A stretch of 64,000 bases of DNA from Tessaracoccus sp. MC1679 (GCF_014164775.1 NZ_JACJGB010000007.1:173529-237528), one strand, 5' to 3'. Shown: positions 9,757 through 18,415, numbered from the stretch's first letter. Notes: generated by a model from the sequence alone, not told the origin. Translations and numbers: made by a program.

Positions 9757-9876
9757 GGTGGATAACTGTTGTCGCGGCTTGTCAGCGCAGCATTGCGGCT
9801 GTTGAGCGACTGTGGATGAATCGAAACTACACGTGAAGGATTTGTGGGGAGCGGCCGGGCTGGAAAGTTATCCACA
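9757..9876. other. Origin-type DnaA-box cluster between dnaN and dnaA sides
   Basis: Three DnaA-box-like 9-mers lie close together: GGTGGATAA at 9757-9765 (one mismatch), TGTGGATGA at 9811-9819 (one mismatch) and a perfect TTATCCACA at 9868-9876. Just upstream (9700-9740) is a locally AT-richer stretch around GAGTAATTACATCC. With the second cluster upstream of dnaA this resembles a bipartite oriC. The gap from 9630 to 9914 holds no gene that I can see. Confidence 0.75.
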
Positions 9877-9914
9877 GCCAGGACCCGGCCGCTCTCACAC
9901 GGTTGTCCGCAGGG

Positions 9915-10088
9915 TCAGCGGCCCATGAGACGGCCGAAGATGCCGCCGCCCGACGAGGGGGTCTGGGTGTTCTGGTGACCGCCGCACCACTGGCCGGCCG
10001 GCACGGAACGCTTGACGGCCTCCACGTGGTTGCCGCATCCGGCCCAGGTGGTCTTGCCGCACTGACGGCACTTGACGGGACTGCACAT
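9915..10088 (-). CDS. Small zinc-ribbon-like protein (57 aa)
   Basis: Encodes a 57-residue protein starting MCSPVKCRQCGKTTWAGCG, with Cys-x2-Cys followed by further Cys and His residues (GCGNHVEAV, WCGGHQ) and a Gly-rich tail ending IFGRLMGR. It probably binds zinc. A good ribosome-binding site, AAGGAG, precedes the ATG by 6 bases. It is divergent from the persulfide-reductase gene, and the CsoR/CstR-type palindrome at 10138-10153 lies between the two starts, so it is probably in the same regulon. Its biochemical role is unknown to me. Confidence 0.8.
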   Translation of the reverse strand: MCSPVKCRQCGKTTWAGCGNHVEAVKRSVPAGQWCGGHQNTQTPSSGGGIFGRLMGR

Positions 10089-10137
10089 GTTGATCTCCTT
10101 TTGGATTGCTGTCTCGGGTCACCCCGGTTCGCCAACC

Positions 10138-10153
10138 ATACCCCCAGGGGTAT
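10138..10153. promoter_or_regulatory. CsoR/CstR-type operator 1
   Basis: ATACCCCCAGGGGTAT is a perfect palindrome with 7-bp arms and a 2-nt centre. It sits 14 bases upstream of the reductase-rhodanese ATG (10167) and 50 bases upstream of the divergent zinc-ribbon gene. GC-rich palindromes of this form (TACCC..GGGTA) are the known binding sites of CsoR-family repressors, one of which is encoded at 12.0 kb. Confidence 0.8.
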
Positions 10154-10166
10154 AGGATTTCCAAAC

Positions 10167-11801
10167 ATGAGAGTTGTAGTCATTGGTGGAGTTGCTGGTG
10201 GGATGAGTGCGGCGGCGCGTCTGCGTCGCCTCGATGAGTCCGCGGAGATCATCGTGGTGGAGCGGAGCGGCTATGTGTCCTTCGCCAACTGCGGCCTTCC
10301 CTATCACGTGGGCGGAGTGATCGAGGACCGTTCGGCGCTGCTGCTGCAGACCCCGGAGTCCCTGTACAACAGGTTCCGGCTGGACGTGCGCGTGGGCACC
10401 GAGGCGGTGCAGATCAACCGTCAGGCCAAGGAGGTCGTGGTGCGCGACGTGGCCACGGGCCGCGAGGAGACCCTCACCTACGACAAGCTGGTCCTCTCCC
10501 CCGGCGCCAGGCCCCTCATGCCCCCCATCCCCGGCATCGGCCGCGCGCTGCCCTTGCGCAACGTGGAGGACACGGACCGGATGATCGCGGCCGTCGACGG
10601 GGCGCGTACGGCGGTCGTCGTGGGCGGCGGCTTCGTCGGGCTCGAGGTGGCCGAGAACCTGCTGCACCGCGGGATGCAGGTCGCCGTCGTCGAGGCGCTC
10701 CCCCAGGTGATGGCCCCGCTGGATCCCGAGATGGTCGTCCCTGTGCACGCGGTGATGCGCGACGCCGGCATCGATCTCAGACTCGGCTCCGGCGTCATCG
10801 CCATCGGTGAGAAGGACGTGACGCTGGCCGATGGGTCGGTGCTGCCGGCCGATGTGGTGGTCGCGGCCATCGGGGTGCGCCCGGACACCGAGCTGGCCAA
10901 GGCCGCGGGCCTGCGGATCGGTCCCCGTGGCGGCCTGCTGGTCGACGATCGCCAGCTCACCAACGACCCCTCCATCTATGCCGTGGGCGACGCCGTCGAG
11001 AAGGTGGACGCGCTCAGCGACGAATCGGTGCTGGTGCCCCTGGCCAACACGGCCAACCTGCAGGGCCGGCGGGTCGGGGACGACATCGCGGGTCGCGGGC
11101 GGGCCGCCCGTCCCGTGCGCGGCACGGCCATCGTCGGACTCCTCGGCCTCCAGGTGGCTGCCACCGGGTGGAACGAGAAGCGGCTCCGGGACGCGGGGCG
11201 CCACTACCTGGCCATCCACACCCACCCCGCTTCGCACGCCACCTACTACCCCGGCGCCACGACGATGGCTCTGAAGCTACTCGTGGACCCCGAAACCGGC
11301 CAGATTCTGGGCGCCCAGGGTGTCGGCAAGGAGGGCGTGGACAAGCGGATGGACGTGATCGCCACCGCGATGGCAGGCGGTCTCCGGGCCGACGACCTGG
11401 CGGAACTCGAGCTTGCCTATGCGCCGCAGTTCGGCTCCGGCAAGGACGCCATCAACATGCTCGGCTTCATCGCCGAGAACCGGCTCAGCGGCTGGGAGGA
11501 CAGCATCCAGTGGCACGAGGTGGCGGAGGCGCAGAACGCCGGCGCCGTCGTCGTCGATGTGCGGACCCCCGGGGAGTTCGCGGCCGGCGCCATCCCTGGC
11601 GCGATCAACATCCCCGTCGACGAGCTGCGGGACCGGCTGGACGAGATCCCCGACGGCGACGCCCCACTGGTCCTCCACTGTGGGGTCGGCATCCGCAGCC
11701 ACGCGGCGCTGGCGGCGCTGAGGTCCTCCGGCCGGACGCTGCTCAACCTCGACGGCGGCTACACGACGTGGAAGGCGGGCTCGGGGATCACGCTTCACTG
11801 A
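10167..11801 (+). CDS. FAD-dependent CoA-disulfide/persulfide reductase fused to rhodanese
   Basis: 544 residues. The pyridine-nucleotide-disulfide reductase part starts MRVVVIGGVAGGMSAA (FAD site) and carries the single redox Cys of the CoA-disulfide reductase family in SFANCGLPY (Cys42). A second dinucleotide-binding GGGFVGLE lies near residue 153. From about residue 450 a rhodanese domain follows, with the active loop in LHCGVGIRSH. Such CoADR-Rhd fusions reduce CoA-persulfide or polysulfide using NAD(P)H. The operator immediately upstream and the nearby CsoR/CstR-like regulator suggest sulfide or persulfide control. Confidence 0.9.
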   Translation: MRVVVIGGVAGGMSAAARLRRLDESAEIIVVERSGYVSFANCGLPYHVGGVIEDRSALLLQTPESLYNRFRLDVRVGTEAVQINRQAKEVVVRDVATGREETLTYDKLVLSPGARPLMPPIPGIGRALPLRNVEDTDRMIAAVDGARTAVVVGGGFVGLEVAENLLHRGMQVAVVEALPQVMAPLDPEMVVPVHAVMRDAGIDLRLGSGVIAIGEKDVTLADGSVLPADVVVAAIGVRPDTELAKAAGLRIGPRGGLLVDDRQLTNDPSIYAVGDAVEKVDALSDESVLVPLANTANLQGRRVGDDIAGRGRAARPVRGTAIVGLLGLQVAATGWNEKRLRDAGRHYLAIHTHPASHATYYPGATTMALKLLVDPETGQILGAQGVGKEGVDKRMDVIATAMAGGLRADDLAELELAYAPQFGSGKDAINMLGFIAENRLSGWEDSIQWHEVAEAQNAGAVVVDVRTPGEFAAGAIPGAINIPVDELRDRLDEIPDGDAPLVLHCGVGIRSHAALAALRSSGRTLLNLDGGYTTWKAGSGITLH

Positions 11802-11822
11802 CCCCCACCCCCCGCTCTCCCC

Positions 11823-11900
11823 GTGCACGACACGCCGCCTGAGTGCCTCCCCTAGCCCCGATGGGGCAACGGTGGGCGTCTCGGGCGGCGTGTCGTGCAC
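11823..11900. repeat. 17-bp inverted repeat after the reductase gene
   Basis: GTGCACGACACGCCGCC (11823-11839) recurs as its exact complement at 11884-11900, with 44 nt between. It lies about 20 bases after the reductase-rhodanese stop. The internal part contains a smaller hairpin (CCCGATGGGG). It may be a transcript-end structure or a remnant of a repeat; no ORF is supported here. Confidence 0.55.
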
Positions 11901-11906
11901 AAGGAA

Positions 11907-11954
11907 ACGACGAAGGGGCCCTCGCCACCGCGGTGGTGAGGGCCCCTTCGTCGT
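11907..11954. terminator. Bidirectional terminator-like hairpin
   Basis: Arms of 23 nt (11907-11929 and 11932-11954) pair almost perfectly around a 2-nt centre, with GAAGGGGCCCTC in the stem. It sits between the plus-strand reductase and the convergent minus-strand csoR/cstR gene, where a shared terminator would be expected. There is no long T-run, which is usual in high-GC actinobacteria. Confidence 0.7.
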
Positions 11955-11982
11955 GCTCGGGGCTGTCCTCAGGCGCTCGGCC

Positions 11983-12264
11983 TCAGGCGAGGCTCAGGAA
12001 CAGCTTCTCCATCTTGGCCTGGTCCAGCGGGTCCGGATCCGGCTGCTCCATGCACTGGCGCAGGCCGATCGAGATGGTGGAGAAGCCGGCTCGGTCCACG
12101 GCCTTGGAGACGGCGGCGAGCTGCGTGACGATCTCGTCGCAGTTGCGGCCGTCCTCGATCATCTTGATGATCCCGCCCAGCTGCCCTTGGGCACGCTTGA
12201 GCCGCTTGACCACCGACACCATCTGCTCTGGGTCCAGCTGCATGGGATCAACCTCTTCAATCAT
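11983..12264 (-). CDS. CsoR/CstR-family transcriptional repressor
   Basis: All-helical CsoR-family repressor with the core RLKRAQGQLGGIIKMIEDGRNCDEIVTQL. Copper-type CsoR uses Cys-His-Cys. Here the first Cys (GRNCDE) and last Cys (GLRQCME) are present, but the position of the copper-binding His appears to be Gly, so the residue set fits the persulfide-sensing CstR subgroup better. Start is uncertain: the ATG at 12264 directly follows a TATACT -10-like hexamer (possible leaderless mRNA), while the ATG at 12243 has AGAGG upstream. The operator at 12275-12292 predicts autoregulation. Confidence 0.85.
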   Translation of the reverse strand: MIEEVDPMQLDPEQMVSVVKRLKRAQGQLGGIIKMIEDGRNCDEIVTQLAAVSKAVDRAGFSTISIGLRQCMEQPDPDPLDQAKMEKLFLSLA

Positions 12265-12274
12265 GGTCCGAGTA

Positions 12275-12292
12275 TATACCCCCATGGGTATA
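12275..12292. promoter_or_regulatory. CsoR/CstR-type operator 2 (autoregulatory)
   Basis: TATACCCCCATGGGTATA is a palindrome with 7-bp arms and a 4-nt centre. It lies 10 bases upstream of the repressor's ATG at 12264. On the minus strand, the TATACT that would serve as -10 overlaps the palindrome, so repressor binding should block transcription of its own gene. Confidence 0.8.
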
Positions 12293-12422
12293 GGAAGTGA
12301 TAGCACTCGAACAGCACGGGTTACCCCGCCGAGGTTCCATTGTCACGCGGCGAGCTGATCCACACAACCAGTGGCACGCTGACGCGGCCCCGACGACGGG
12401 GTGAGGGCGGCGGGCGAGGCGT

Positions 12423-13796
12423 TCAGGACTGCTTGATCTGGTTGGTGAGCTCGGTCACCTGGTTGAACAGCACGCGGTCCTTGCCGATCTTCTCGTTGAT
12501 CTTGCGCACGGCATGCAGGACCGTCGAGTGGTCGCGGCCGCCGAACCGGTGCCCGATCTTCGGCAGCGACATGTCGGTGAGTTCGCGGCAGAGGTACATC
12601 GCGATCTGGCGTGCCCCCGCGATGGTCGCCACCCGGCTGCTGCCGGTGAGGTCCTCCAGTGAGATGGAGAAGTACCTGGCGGCCGCGTCCATGATGGTCT
12701 GCGCATCGACGGGGGCGGCGTCGTCGGGCATCAGGTCGTTGAGCACCTGCTCGGCGAGCGGGAGCGTGATCTCCTGCTGGTTGAGGCTGGCCAGCGCCGC
12801 GACCCTCGTCAGGGCCCCCTCCAACTCGCGGATGTTGGTGGGGATCCGCGAGGCGATGAGCTCCAGCACCTGGGTGCCTGCGGTCAACCGCTGCTGGGCC
12901 ACCTTCTTCCGCAGGATGGCGATGCGGGTCTCGAGGTCAGGCGGCTGGATGTCGGTCATCAGGCCCCACTCGAACCGCGACCGCAGCCTGGGCTCCAACG
13001 CCTCGAGCAGCTTCGGCGGGCGATCGGAGGTCATCACGATCTGCTTCTGCGCGTTGTGGAGCGTGTTGAAGGTGTGGAAAAACTCCTCCTGGGTCTGGAT
13101 CTTGGACTCCAGGAACTGGATGTCGTCGACCAGCAGCACGTCGACGTCGCGGTAGGAGCTGCGGAACTCGGCCGTGCGGTTCGAGGAGATGGCGTTGATG
13201 AAGTCGTTGGTGAGCTCCTCGGTGGAGACGTACTTCACGCGCAGCTGCTCGTAGTAGTTGGTCACGTAGTGGCCGATGGCGTGCAGCAGGTGGGTCTTGC
13301 CGAGCCCGGAGGGGCCGTAGATCATGAGCGGGTTGTACGACTTGCCGGGAGTCTCGGCGACGGCGGCCGCCGCGGCGTGCGCGAAGCGGTTGGACGAGCC
13401 GGCGACGAACGACTCGAAGGTGTAGCGCGGGTTGAGCCGGACGTCCTGGGGGCGCGAACGTGGCGCCGCACGCCGTGGCTCCTCGTCCTCATGGACGTCC
13501 GGCGCCGTCGAGGTCCACGCGTCGGCCTCCTGCACCATCTGTGGATTGATCATCACCGCGAGGTGGGTGCTCTGACCACAGATGTCGCTCAAGCGCTCCT
13601 CGATCTGGGGGCGGAGGCGGGTCTCGAGGCGTTCGCGCGTGGTTTCGTCGCCGACCGCGAGCATCAGCGTGCTTCCGTGCATGTCCAGGGGCTTGGTGCG
13701 GCGCAGCCACGCCTTCGTGGGGGCATCGGCGGAGGCGATGACCTCGTTCCACAGGGCTGCCAGGTCCGGCGTCGGTGATTCGCTCACCTCACCCAC
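12423..13796 (-). CDS. dnaA: Chromosomal replication initiator DnaA
   Basis: 457-residue AAA+ initiator. The N-terminal DnaB-interaction domain and a short linker (about residues 85-122) are followed by Walker A GPSGLGKT (161-168), Walker [13 protein letters not shown], and the C-terminal DNA-binding domain with [11 protein letters not shown]. It ends [14 protein letters not shown]. The start is a GTG ending at 13796; a second GTG nine bases downstream is possible. The region upstream carries DnaA boxes, consistent with autoregulation and the origin. Confidence 0.97.
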   Translation of the reverse strand: MGEVSESPTPDLAALWNEVIASADAPTKAWLRRTKPLDMHGSTLMLAVGDETTRERLETRLRPQIEERLSDICGQSTHLAVMINPQMVQEADAWTSTAPDVHEDEEPRRAAPRSRPQDVRLNPRYTFESFVAGSSNRFAHAAAAAVAETPGKSYNPLMIYGPSGLGKTHLLHAIGHYVTNYYEQLRVKYVSTEELTNDFINAISSNRTAEFRSSYRDVDVLLVDDIQFLESKIQTQEEFFHTFNTLHNAQKQIVMTSDRPPKLLEALEPRLRSRFEWGLMTDIQPPDLETRIAILRKKVAQQRLTAGTQVLELIASRIPTNIRELEGALTRVAALASLNQQEITLPLAEQVLNDLMPDDAAPVDAQTIMDAAARYFSISLEDLTGSSRVATIAGARQIAMYLCRELTDMSLPKIGHRFGGRDHSTVLHAVRKINEKIGKDRVLFNQVTELTNQIKQS

Positions 13797-13824
13797 TTCC
13801 CGGCGGTTCGCTCCGCCTTCTCAT

Positions 13825-13898
13825 TCGTCCACAAGGTTGTCCACAAGGGGGATAACTCACCCTAGCGGTACAGCCGACCGGGGCTCACCTGTGGATAA
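13825..13898. other. Origin-type DnaA-box cluster upstream of dnaA
   Basis: A TTGTCCACA box is at 13837-13845 with a related TCGTCCACA-like sequence just before it, and a perfect TGTGGATAA is at 13890-13898. They lie in the 340-base dnaA-rpmH intergenic region, the usual oriC position. The rest of the gap to 14136 probably holds the dnaA and rpmH promoters; no gene is visible. Confidence 0.8.
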
Positions 13899-14136
13899 GC
13901 TGGAAGGCAGGACAACGAAGTTAGTCCCGTCGGGCCCCACACGCAAGGCGATTTCCGCGACACGCCGGTGCCACGCTGGACTACACGGCTGTCATTTGCT
14001 TAGTTGTGCGGCTGCGTGGGCGCGGTTTGGTCCCAGGGCCTGTTGCCACGTATCGTTGACCAGTCGCCATTGAGGCGGTCACTTCCCCCTGCCCACCAGG
14101 GCAGTTGTACACCAACGACACTGAGCGAGTATTCCC

Positions 14137-14274
14137 ATGACTAAGCGCACGTTCCAACCGAGCAACCGCCGTCGCAGCCGCACCCATGGCTTCCGCGCCC
14201 GCATGCGCACCCGCGCGGGTCGCGCCATCCTGTCGGCCCGTCGTGGCAAGGGCCGGACCGAGCTGTCGGCCTAG
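14137..14274 (+). CDS. rpmH: 50S ribosomal protein L34
   Basis: 45 residues, [19 protein letters not shown] to GKGRTELSA, matching the highly conserved very basic L34. It is the first gene of the conserved rpmH-rnpA-yidD-yidC-jag-rsmG-parA-parB string that leads away from dnaA. Confidence 0.97.
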   Translation: MTKRTFQPSNRRRSRTHGFRARMRTRAGRAILSARRGKGRTELSA

Positions 14275-14286
14275 GTCCGGACGTCG

Positions 14287-14637
14287 GTGCTGCCAGGTCC
14301 TCGTCGGCTCACGAAGCCCAGTGACTTCGGTGTCACCGTCCGGCACGGCTCCAGGGCAGCCAGCCCGACAGTCGTGGTGCACGTGTTGCGCCCCACCACC
14401 CAGAATCCACCCGACGTCAGCCGGGTGGGTTTTGTCGTCTCCAAGAAGGTGGGCAACGCCGTGACCCGCAACCGCGTCAAGCGGCGGCTGCGGCACCTCG
14501 TCGTCGGACTGGAGGCCCCGGTCGTGGCAGATGTGGTGGTGCGGGCCCTGCCCGATGCCGCCGTCGCGACGGATCGGCTGGGCGAGGACCTCGCAGACGC
14601 CTGGCGGCGCGCGTTCCGGAAGGCGGCGAAGTGCTGA
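14287..14637 (+). CDS. rnpA: Ribonuclease P protein component
   Basis: 116 residues starting at GTG with LPGPRRLTKPSDFG. The RNase P protein signature is visible in RVGFVVSKKVGNAVTRNRVKRRLRH. It supports the catalytic RNA in 5' maturation of tRNA precursors. It starts 12 bases after rpmH and overlaps the following yidD start by 7 bases, suggesting coupled translation. Confidence 0.96.
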   Translation: MLPGPRRLTKPSDFGVTVRHGSRAASPTVVVHVLRPTTQNPPDVSRVGFVVSKKVGNAVTRNRVKRRLRHLVVGLEAPVVADVVVRALPDAAVATDRLGEDLADAWRRAFRKAAKC

Positions 14638-14927
14638 AGTATCCGCTGATCTGGTTCGTCAAAGCCTGGCGCGCGGTCATCTCCCCCTCCTACGGGGACG
14701 TGTGCAAGTACCATCCGTCGTGCTCCAGCTACGGGCTGACGGCGCTCGAAACCCATGGCGCCGTCAAGGGCGTCTGGCTCACCGGCCGACGGCTCGTGCG
14801 CTGCCATCCTTGGGCGGCGGGCGGCGTCGACTATGTGCCCGGCACGCCGGAAGCGGCGGCCTGGGCAGAAGAGAATTCCAACGAATCACGGGACACCAAG
14901 TCCCAACCGAAGACTGAGGTGGCTTAA
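14631..14927 (+). CDS. yidD: Membrane protein insertion efficiency factor YidD
   Basis: 98 residues. The YidD core is plain: amphipathic N-terminus LKYPLIWFVKAWRAVISP, then the Cys motif CKYHPSCSSYGLTALETHG and RCHPWAAGGVDYVP. The family assists YidC-dependent insertion of membrane proteins. The C-terminal 25 residues are hydrophilic and poorly conserved. It ends directly before yidC. Confidence 0.96.
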   Translation: MLKYPLIWFVKAWRAVISPSYGDVCKYHPSCSSYGLTALETHGAVKGVWLTGRRLVRCHPWAAGGVDYVPGTPEAAAWAEENSNESRDTKSQPKTEVA

Positions 14928-16076
14928 GTGGTCGATCTACTGGTGACGCTGAACATCTGGGACAGCTTCTACGGGGTGCTGTCGGCGATGATGCAGCCGC
15001 TGTACTGGGCGGTGTCCGGCCTCGTGGTGTTCTTCCACTGGCTGTACACGCCGCTGTTCGGCGCCGAATCGGGCTGGAACTGGACTTTGGCCATCATCAG
15101 CCTCACGGTGGTGATCCGAACCCTCCTCATTCCGCTGTTCGTGAAGCAGATCAACTCCGCGCGCAGCATGCAGATGCTTCAGCCGAAGATGGCGGAGCTG
15201 CAGAAGAAGCATGGCCATGACCGGGAGCGACTCGGCCAGGAGACCATGAAGATGTACAAGGAGGAGGGGGTCAGCCCCACCGCCTCCTGCCTGCCGCTGC
15301 TCCTCCAGATGCCCATCTTCCTCGCGCTGTTCCGCGTGCTCGAAGGAGTGTCCTCCGGCAACGTCCGCGGCCACTTCTTCAAGATCAACCCGGACCTGGT
15401 GTCGTCGCTGCAGAACGCCGAGATCTTCGGCGCCCGCCTGGCGGACCGCATCTTCCCGATGACCTCGTTCGGCCCCACCCAGGCCGTGGGCATCGTGCTG
15501 GTGGTGGCGATGGTCGCGGTGTTCTTCGTCACGCAGCTCCAGTTGATGCGCAAGAATCTCCCCCCGGAGTCCCTCACCGGCCCGATGGCCCAGCAGCAGA
15601 AGATGATGCTGTACCTCTTCCCCGTCATCTACGCCGCCTCGTCTGTGGTCATCCCCATCGGCGTGCTCATCTACTGGCTCACCTCGAACCTGTGGACCAT
15701 GGGCCAGCAGGGTCTCCTCATCCGCAACAATCCCGCGCCCAACACTCCTGCGTTCATCGAGTGGGAGGAGCGGATGCTGGCCAAGGGCAAGGATCCGCAG
15801 GGCATCATGATCGCCCGTGCGGAGAAGCGCCGCGGCAAGACCGGCAACGGCGCTGCCGGCTCACGCCCCGTGGCGCGCCCGGTTGCCCAGGCCCCGGCGG
15901 CGGAGGGTGGCGATGGCGCTGAGGTCACGGAGGGCGCTGAGGTCGCGGAGCAGCCGACGAGGGTGACCCGTCAGCAGGTGACGCGCCAGACCGTCCGCAC
16001 CTCCGAGGACGGCAAGCCCGTCGTCGTCCGGCAGCAGCCGAAGCAGGCGCCGCGCTCCGCTCGGAAGAAGAAGTGA
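14928..16076 (+). CDS. yidC: Membrane protein insertase YidC/Oxa1
   Basis: 382 residues from a GTG immediately after the yidD stop. Five or so membrane segments are visible, including the conserved region NSARSMQMLQPKMAELQKKHG with the cytoplasmic hairpin, then PLLLQMPIFLALFRVL. The C-terminal tail (about residues 290-382) is hydrophilic, Ala/Val/Gln/Arg-rich and ends APRSARKKK, a basic tail likely to contact ribosomes. Its stop overlaps the jag start (GTGA). Confidence 0.96.
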   Translation: MVDLLVTLNIWDSFYGVLSAMMQPLYWAVSGLVVFFHWLYTPLFGAESGWNWTLAIISLTVVIRTLLIPLFVKQINSARSMQMLQPKMAELQKKHGHDRERLGQETMKMYKEEGVSPTASCLPLLLQMPIFLALFRVLEGVSSGNVRGHFFKINPDLVSSLQNAEIFGARLADRIFPMTSFGPTQAVGIVLVVAMVAVFFVTQLQLMRKNLPPESLTGPMAQQQKMMLYLFPVIYAASSVVIPIGVLIYWLTSNLWTMGQQGLLIRNNPAPNTPAFIEWEERMLAKGKDPQGIMIARAEKRRGKTGNGAAGSRPVARPVAQAPAAEGGDGAEVTEGAEVAEQPTRVTRQQVTRQTVRTSEDGKPVVVRQQPKQAPRSARKKK

Positions 16077-16621
16077 GCCAGCCCTCCGAGCAGGGCCCCG
16101 ACACCCAACCACACACCGCCCCCACCGGGCATGAGGAGAGGACACTTTCCGTGTCGAACAATGAAACCGAAGCCGCCCTGTTGGCGGAGGGCGACCTGGT
16201 TGCCGACTACTTCGAAGAGCTCCTGGACATCGCCGATCTCGACGGCGACATCGAGAACTCCGTCCAGGACGGTCGCGCGTTCGTCGTGATCGACACCGAA
16301 TCGGATCGGCTCGTGGGTAAGGACGGCGAGGTCCTGGACGCCCTGCAGGAGCTGGCCCGTCTCGTCGTGATGACGGAGACCGGGCACCGCTCCAGGCTGA
16401 TGGTTGACGTGGCGGGGTACCGCGCGCGGCGTCGGGCCGAACTGGTTGCCATGGCGAAGGACGCCATTGCCGAGGTGCAGGAGTCTGGTGATCCGGTGCG
16501 GATGGCCGCGCTCAATGCCTATGAGCGCAAGATCGTCCACGACGAGGTCGCCACCGCCGGGCTGCTCAGCGAGTCGGAGGGCGAGCCCCCGAACCGCCGG
16601 GTTGTGGTCAGCGCGAAGTGA
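16073..16621 (+). CDS. jag: Jag/KhpB-like RNA-binding protein (KH plus R3H)
   Basis: 182 residues. After a disordered N-terminus (to about residue 30) comes a KH-like Jag domain with SDRLVGKDGEVLDALQELARLV, then an R3H domain with GYRARRRAELVAMAKDA and NAYERKIVHDEV. The family binds RNA and affects cell elongation and division in Gram-positive bacteria. The GTG start overlaps the yidC stop; an alternative GTG start (SNNETEAALL) lies further in. It overlaps rsmG by 4 bases. Confidence 0.92.
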   Translation: MSQPSEQGPDTQPHTAPTGHEERTLSVSNNETEAALLAEGDLVADYFEELLDIADLDGDIENSVQDGRAFVVIDTESDRLVGKDGEVLDALQELARLVVMTETGHRSRLMVDVAGYRARRRAELVAMAKDAIAEVQESGDPVRMAALNAYERKIVHDEVATAGLLSESEGEPPNRRVVVSAK

Positions 16622-17247
16622 CCGACGAGCAGTCCCCGGAGCTGACGGCTCGAGCGGCACTCTTAGAGTTTCATCGCCGAAGCGCTGAAGAGTTAAGCCG
16701 ATATGTCGATATATTGGCTTCGCGCGGGATCGAATGGGGACTGCTCGGGCCCCGGGAGGGCGACAAGCTGTGGCAGCGCCACATCGCCAACTCGGTGGCC
16801 CTCGACGACGCCATCCCGCAGGGAGTGGAGGTGGCGGACGTGGGCAGCGGGGCCGGCCTCCCCGGGATCCCAGTCGCCATCACCCGGCCGGACCTCAGGG
16901 TCACGCTCATTGAGCCGTTGTTGCGCCGGGCCAACTTCCTGACGCTGGCAGTTGAGGAGCTGGGGCTGGAGGACCGGGTGGAGGTTCTGCGGGCGCGGGC
17001 CGAGGACACGAAGCGCCGCTATGACGTCGTCGTCTGTCGCGCCGTTGCGCCGCTGACGAAGCTACTCGGGTGGACCACTCCCCTGTTCGCCGACGGTGGC
17101 CAACTGCTGGCCCTCAAGGGAGAGTCGGCCGAGCAGGAGATCCGTGATGCCAGGCCCACCTTGGTGCGAGCGGGACTCAAAGCAGAGGTGCTGGAGTTGA
17201 GTGTGGCCCCGGGCGTTGAAGGCGCGAGGGCGATCCGCGTCAGCTGA
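16618..17247 (+). CDS. rsmG: 16S rRNA (guanine-N7) methyltransferase RsmG
   Basis: 209-residue SAM-dependent methyltransferase acting on G527 of 16S rRNA (E. coli numbering). The SAM site VADVGSGAGLPGIPVAI and the following RVTLIEPLLRRANFL are conserved. The GTG start overlaps the jag stop (GTGA). Loss of this enzyme gives low-level streptomycin resistance in many bacteria; this copy looks intact. Confidence 0.95.
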   Translation: MTDEQSPELTARAALLEFHRRSAEELSRYVDILASRGIEWGLLGPREGDKLWQRHIANSVALDDAIPQGVEVADVGSGAGLPGIPVAITRPDLRVTLIEPLLRRANFLTLAVEELGLEDRVEVLRARAEDTKRRYDVVVCRAVAPLTKLLGWTTPLFADGGQLLALKGESAEQEIRDARPTLVRAGLKAEVLELSVAPGVEGARAIRVS

Positions 17248-17280
17248 CACCCGCGTCTCCAACTCGAGCTGGGTTCTCAG

Positions 17281-17536
17281 GGCTGTGAGGCGTGACCCGC
17301 TCTCCGGGCGGCCCCTCGTGGGCCTGTCCTGTCATTCGCCCCGGTCGAGCATGGGTCGGGGCCTGCGGCGCTTTTGAGGGCCGCCCGGAGAGCGGGTCAC
17401 GCCTCACAGCCGGCTCCCAGCGTGGCCTTGCCTGGGTCCGGGAGCCGATCGTCATGGCGGCGCCGGGGTTGGGACTCCCTGAGCGGGATGCCGGCTGAGT
17501 GATCCTCGGGTTGGGCATCACGACGCAGAACCGCCA
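17281..17536 (+). repeat. ~260-bp structured intergenic repeat, copy C
   Basis: The 34-nt arms at 17281-17314 and 17378-17411 are perfect complements, with a 63-nt centre. The conserved tail (17481-17535) contains GAGCGGGATGCC and GATCCTCGGGTTGGGCA, matching the tails of copies A and B. The arm sequence differs from copies A and B except at its inner end, although arm length is the same. It lies just after rsmG. Confidence 0.75.
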
Positions 17537-17707
17537 CGACGAGCGACTCCCTTCTGCCAGGGGCTGTGTCCCTGGCCGGTGAGAGGGGCGTTGGCGTAGA
17601 TGTAGCAGGACGGGCAGGCCGGTGCCGCTCCCGATCCCACTGGACTTGCGGCCGCAACGGTCCCGCCGGACGAAGCCGCTTTCCGCTGGTTGAGCCGGGC
17701 CTCGTTC

Positions 17708-18415
17708 CCCCGCTGGTTGAGCCGGCCCTAGCCGCGAAGCGGCGCAGCCCGCGTCGAAACCGACGTCGGTCTTCAGGTAGAACTACCTGCGGGACTCTGC
17801 ACCGGGTGCCAAGGGTTTCGACGCAGCAGCGGGCGCTTCGCGCCGCGGCTGGCCCAACCAGCGGTAACGGCGAGCCAGAGGTAATGGCGAGCCAGACCCT
17901 CGTCCGTGCGGTCGCGACCCCACAGGACTTTAGCGGCAGCGCCTGCGCGCCGGACGAAGCTACACCCCCCGCTGGTTGAGCCGGGCCGAGCCGCGAAGCG
18001 GCGCAGCCCGCGTCGAAACCGACGTCGGTCTTCAGGGAGAACCACCTGCGGGACTCTGCACCGGGTCCCCTGGGTTTCGACGCAGCAGCGGGCGCTTCGC
18101 GCCGCGGCTGGCTCACCGCGGTGGCGGGCAACCGGACCGGGCATAGTAAGGCGCGGCGCGGCCCGCGTTGACTTGTGCCGAGCCGCGCCGAGTCGCACCG
18201 CCTCCTTGGGTGAGTACATTGTGTCCGCGAAGAGTCAGGCTGGCGGAGGGGCCCACCCGTGCCCCGCTGGTTGAGCGGAGCCCAGCCGCGAAGCGGCGCA
18301 GCCCGCGTCGAAACCGACCGGTCTTCAGGGATAACTAGCTGCGGGACTCTGCGGGTGCCGTGGGTTTCGACGCAGCTGCGTTCGCTTCGCGCCGCGGCTG
18401 GCTCAACCAACGGTG
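17708..18415. repeat. Three palindromic 'GGTTGAGC...GTCGAAACC' repeats
   Basis: Three copies lie at about 17708-17866, 17969-18118 and 18262-18415. Each starts CCCCGCTGGTTGAGC, passes AGCCGCGAAGCGGC and GCGTCGAAACC, then returns through GGTTTCGACGC, CGCTTCGCGCCGCGGCTGG and an ACCA(A/G)CGG end. Each is therefore a long imperfect palindrome of about 150 bp. They fill most of the 1.3-kb rsmG-parA gap. Similar repeats are widespread in actinobacterial intergenic regions. The short ORFs they create are not convincing genes. Confidence 0.75.

Noticed and set aside
12340..13155. 271-codon plus-strand ORF opposite dnaA
   Set aside because: Fully antisense to dnaA; Ser/Arg-rich translation typical of shadow frames.
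17708..18415. Possible CRISPR array because of regular repeats
   Set aside because: The units are ~150-bp palindromes with no short uniform repeat and spacer pattern, and no cas genes are present.
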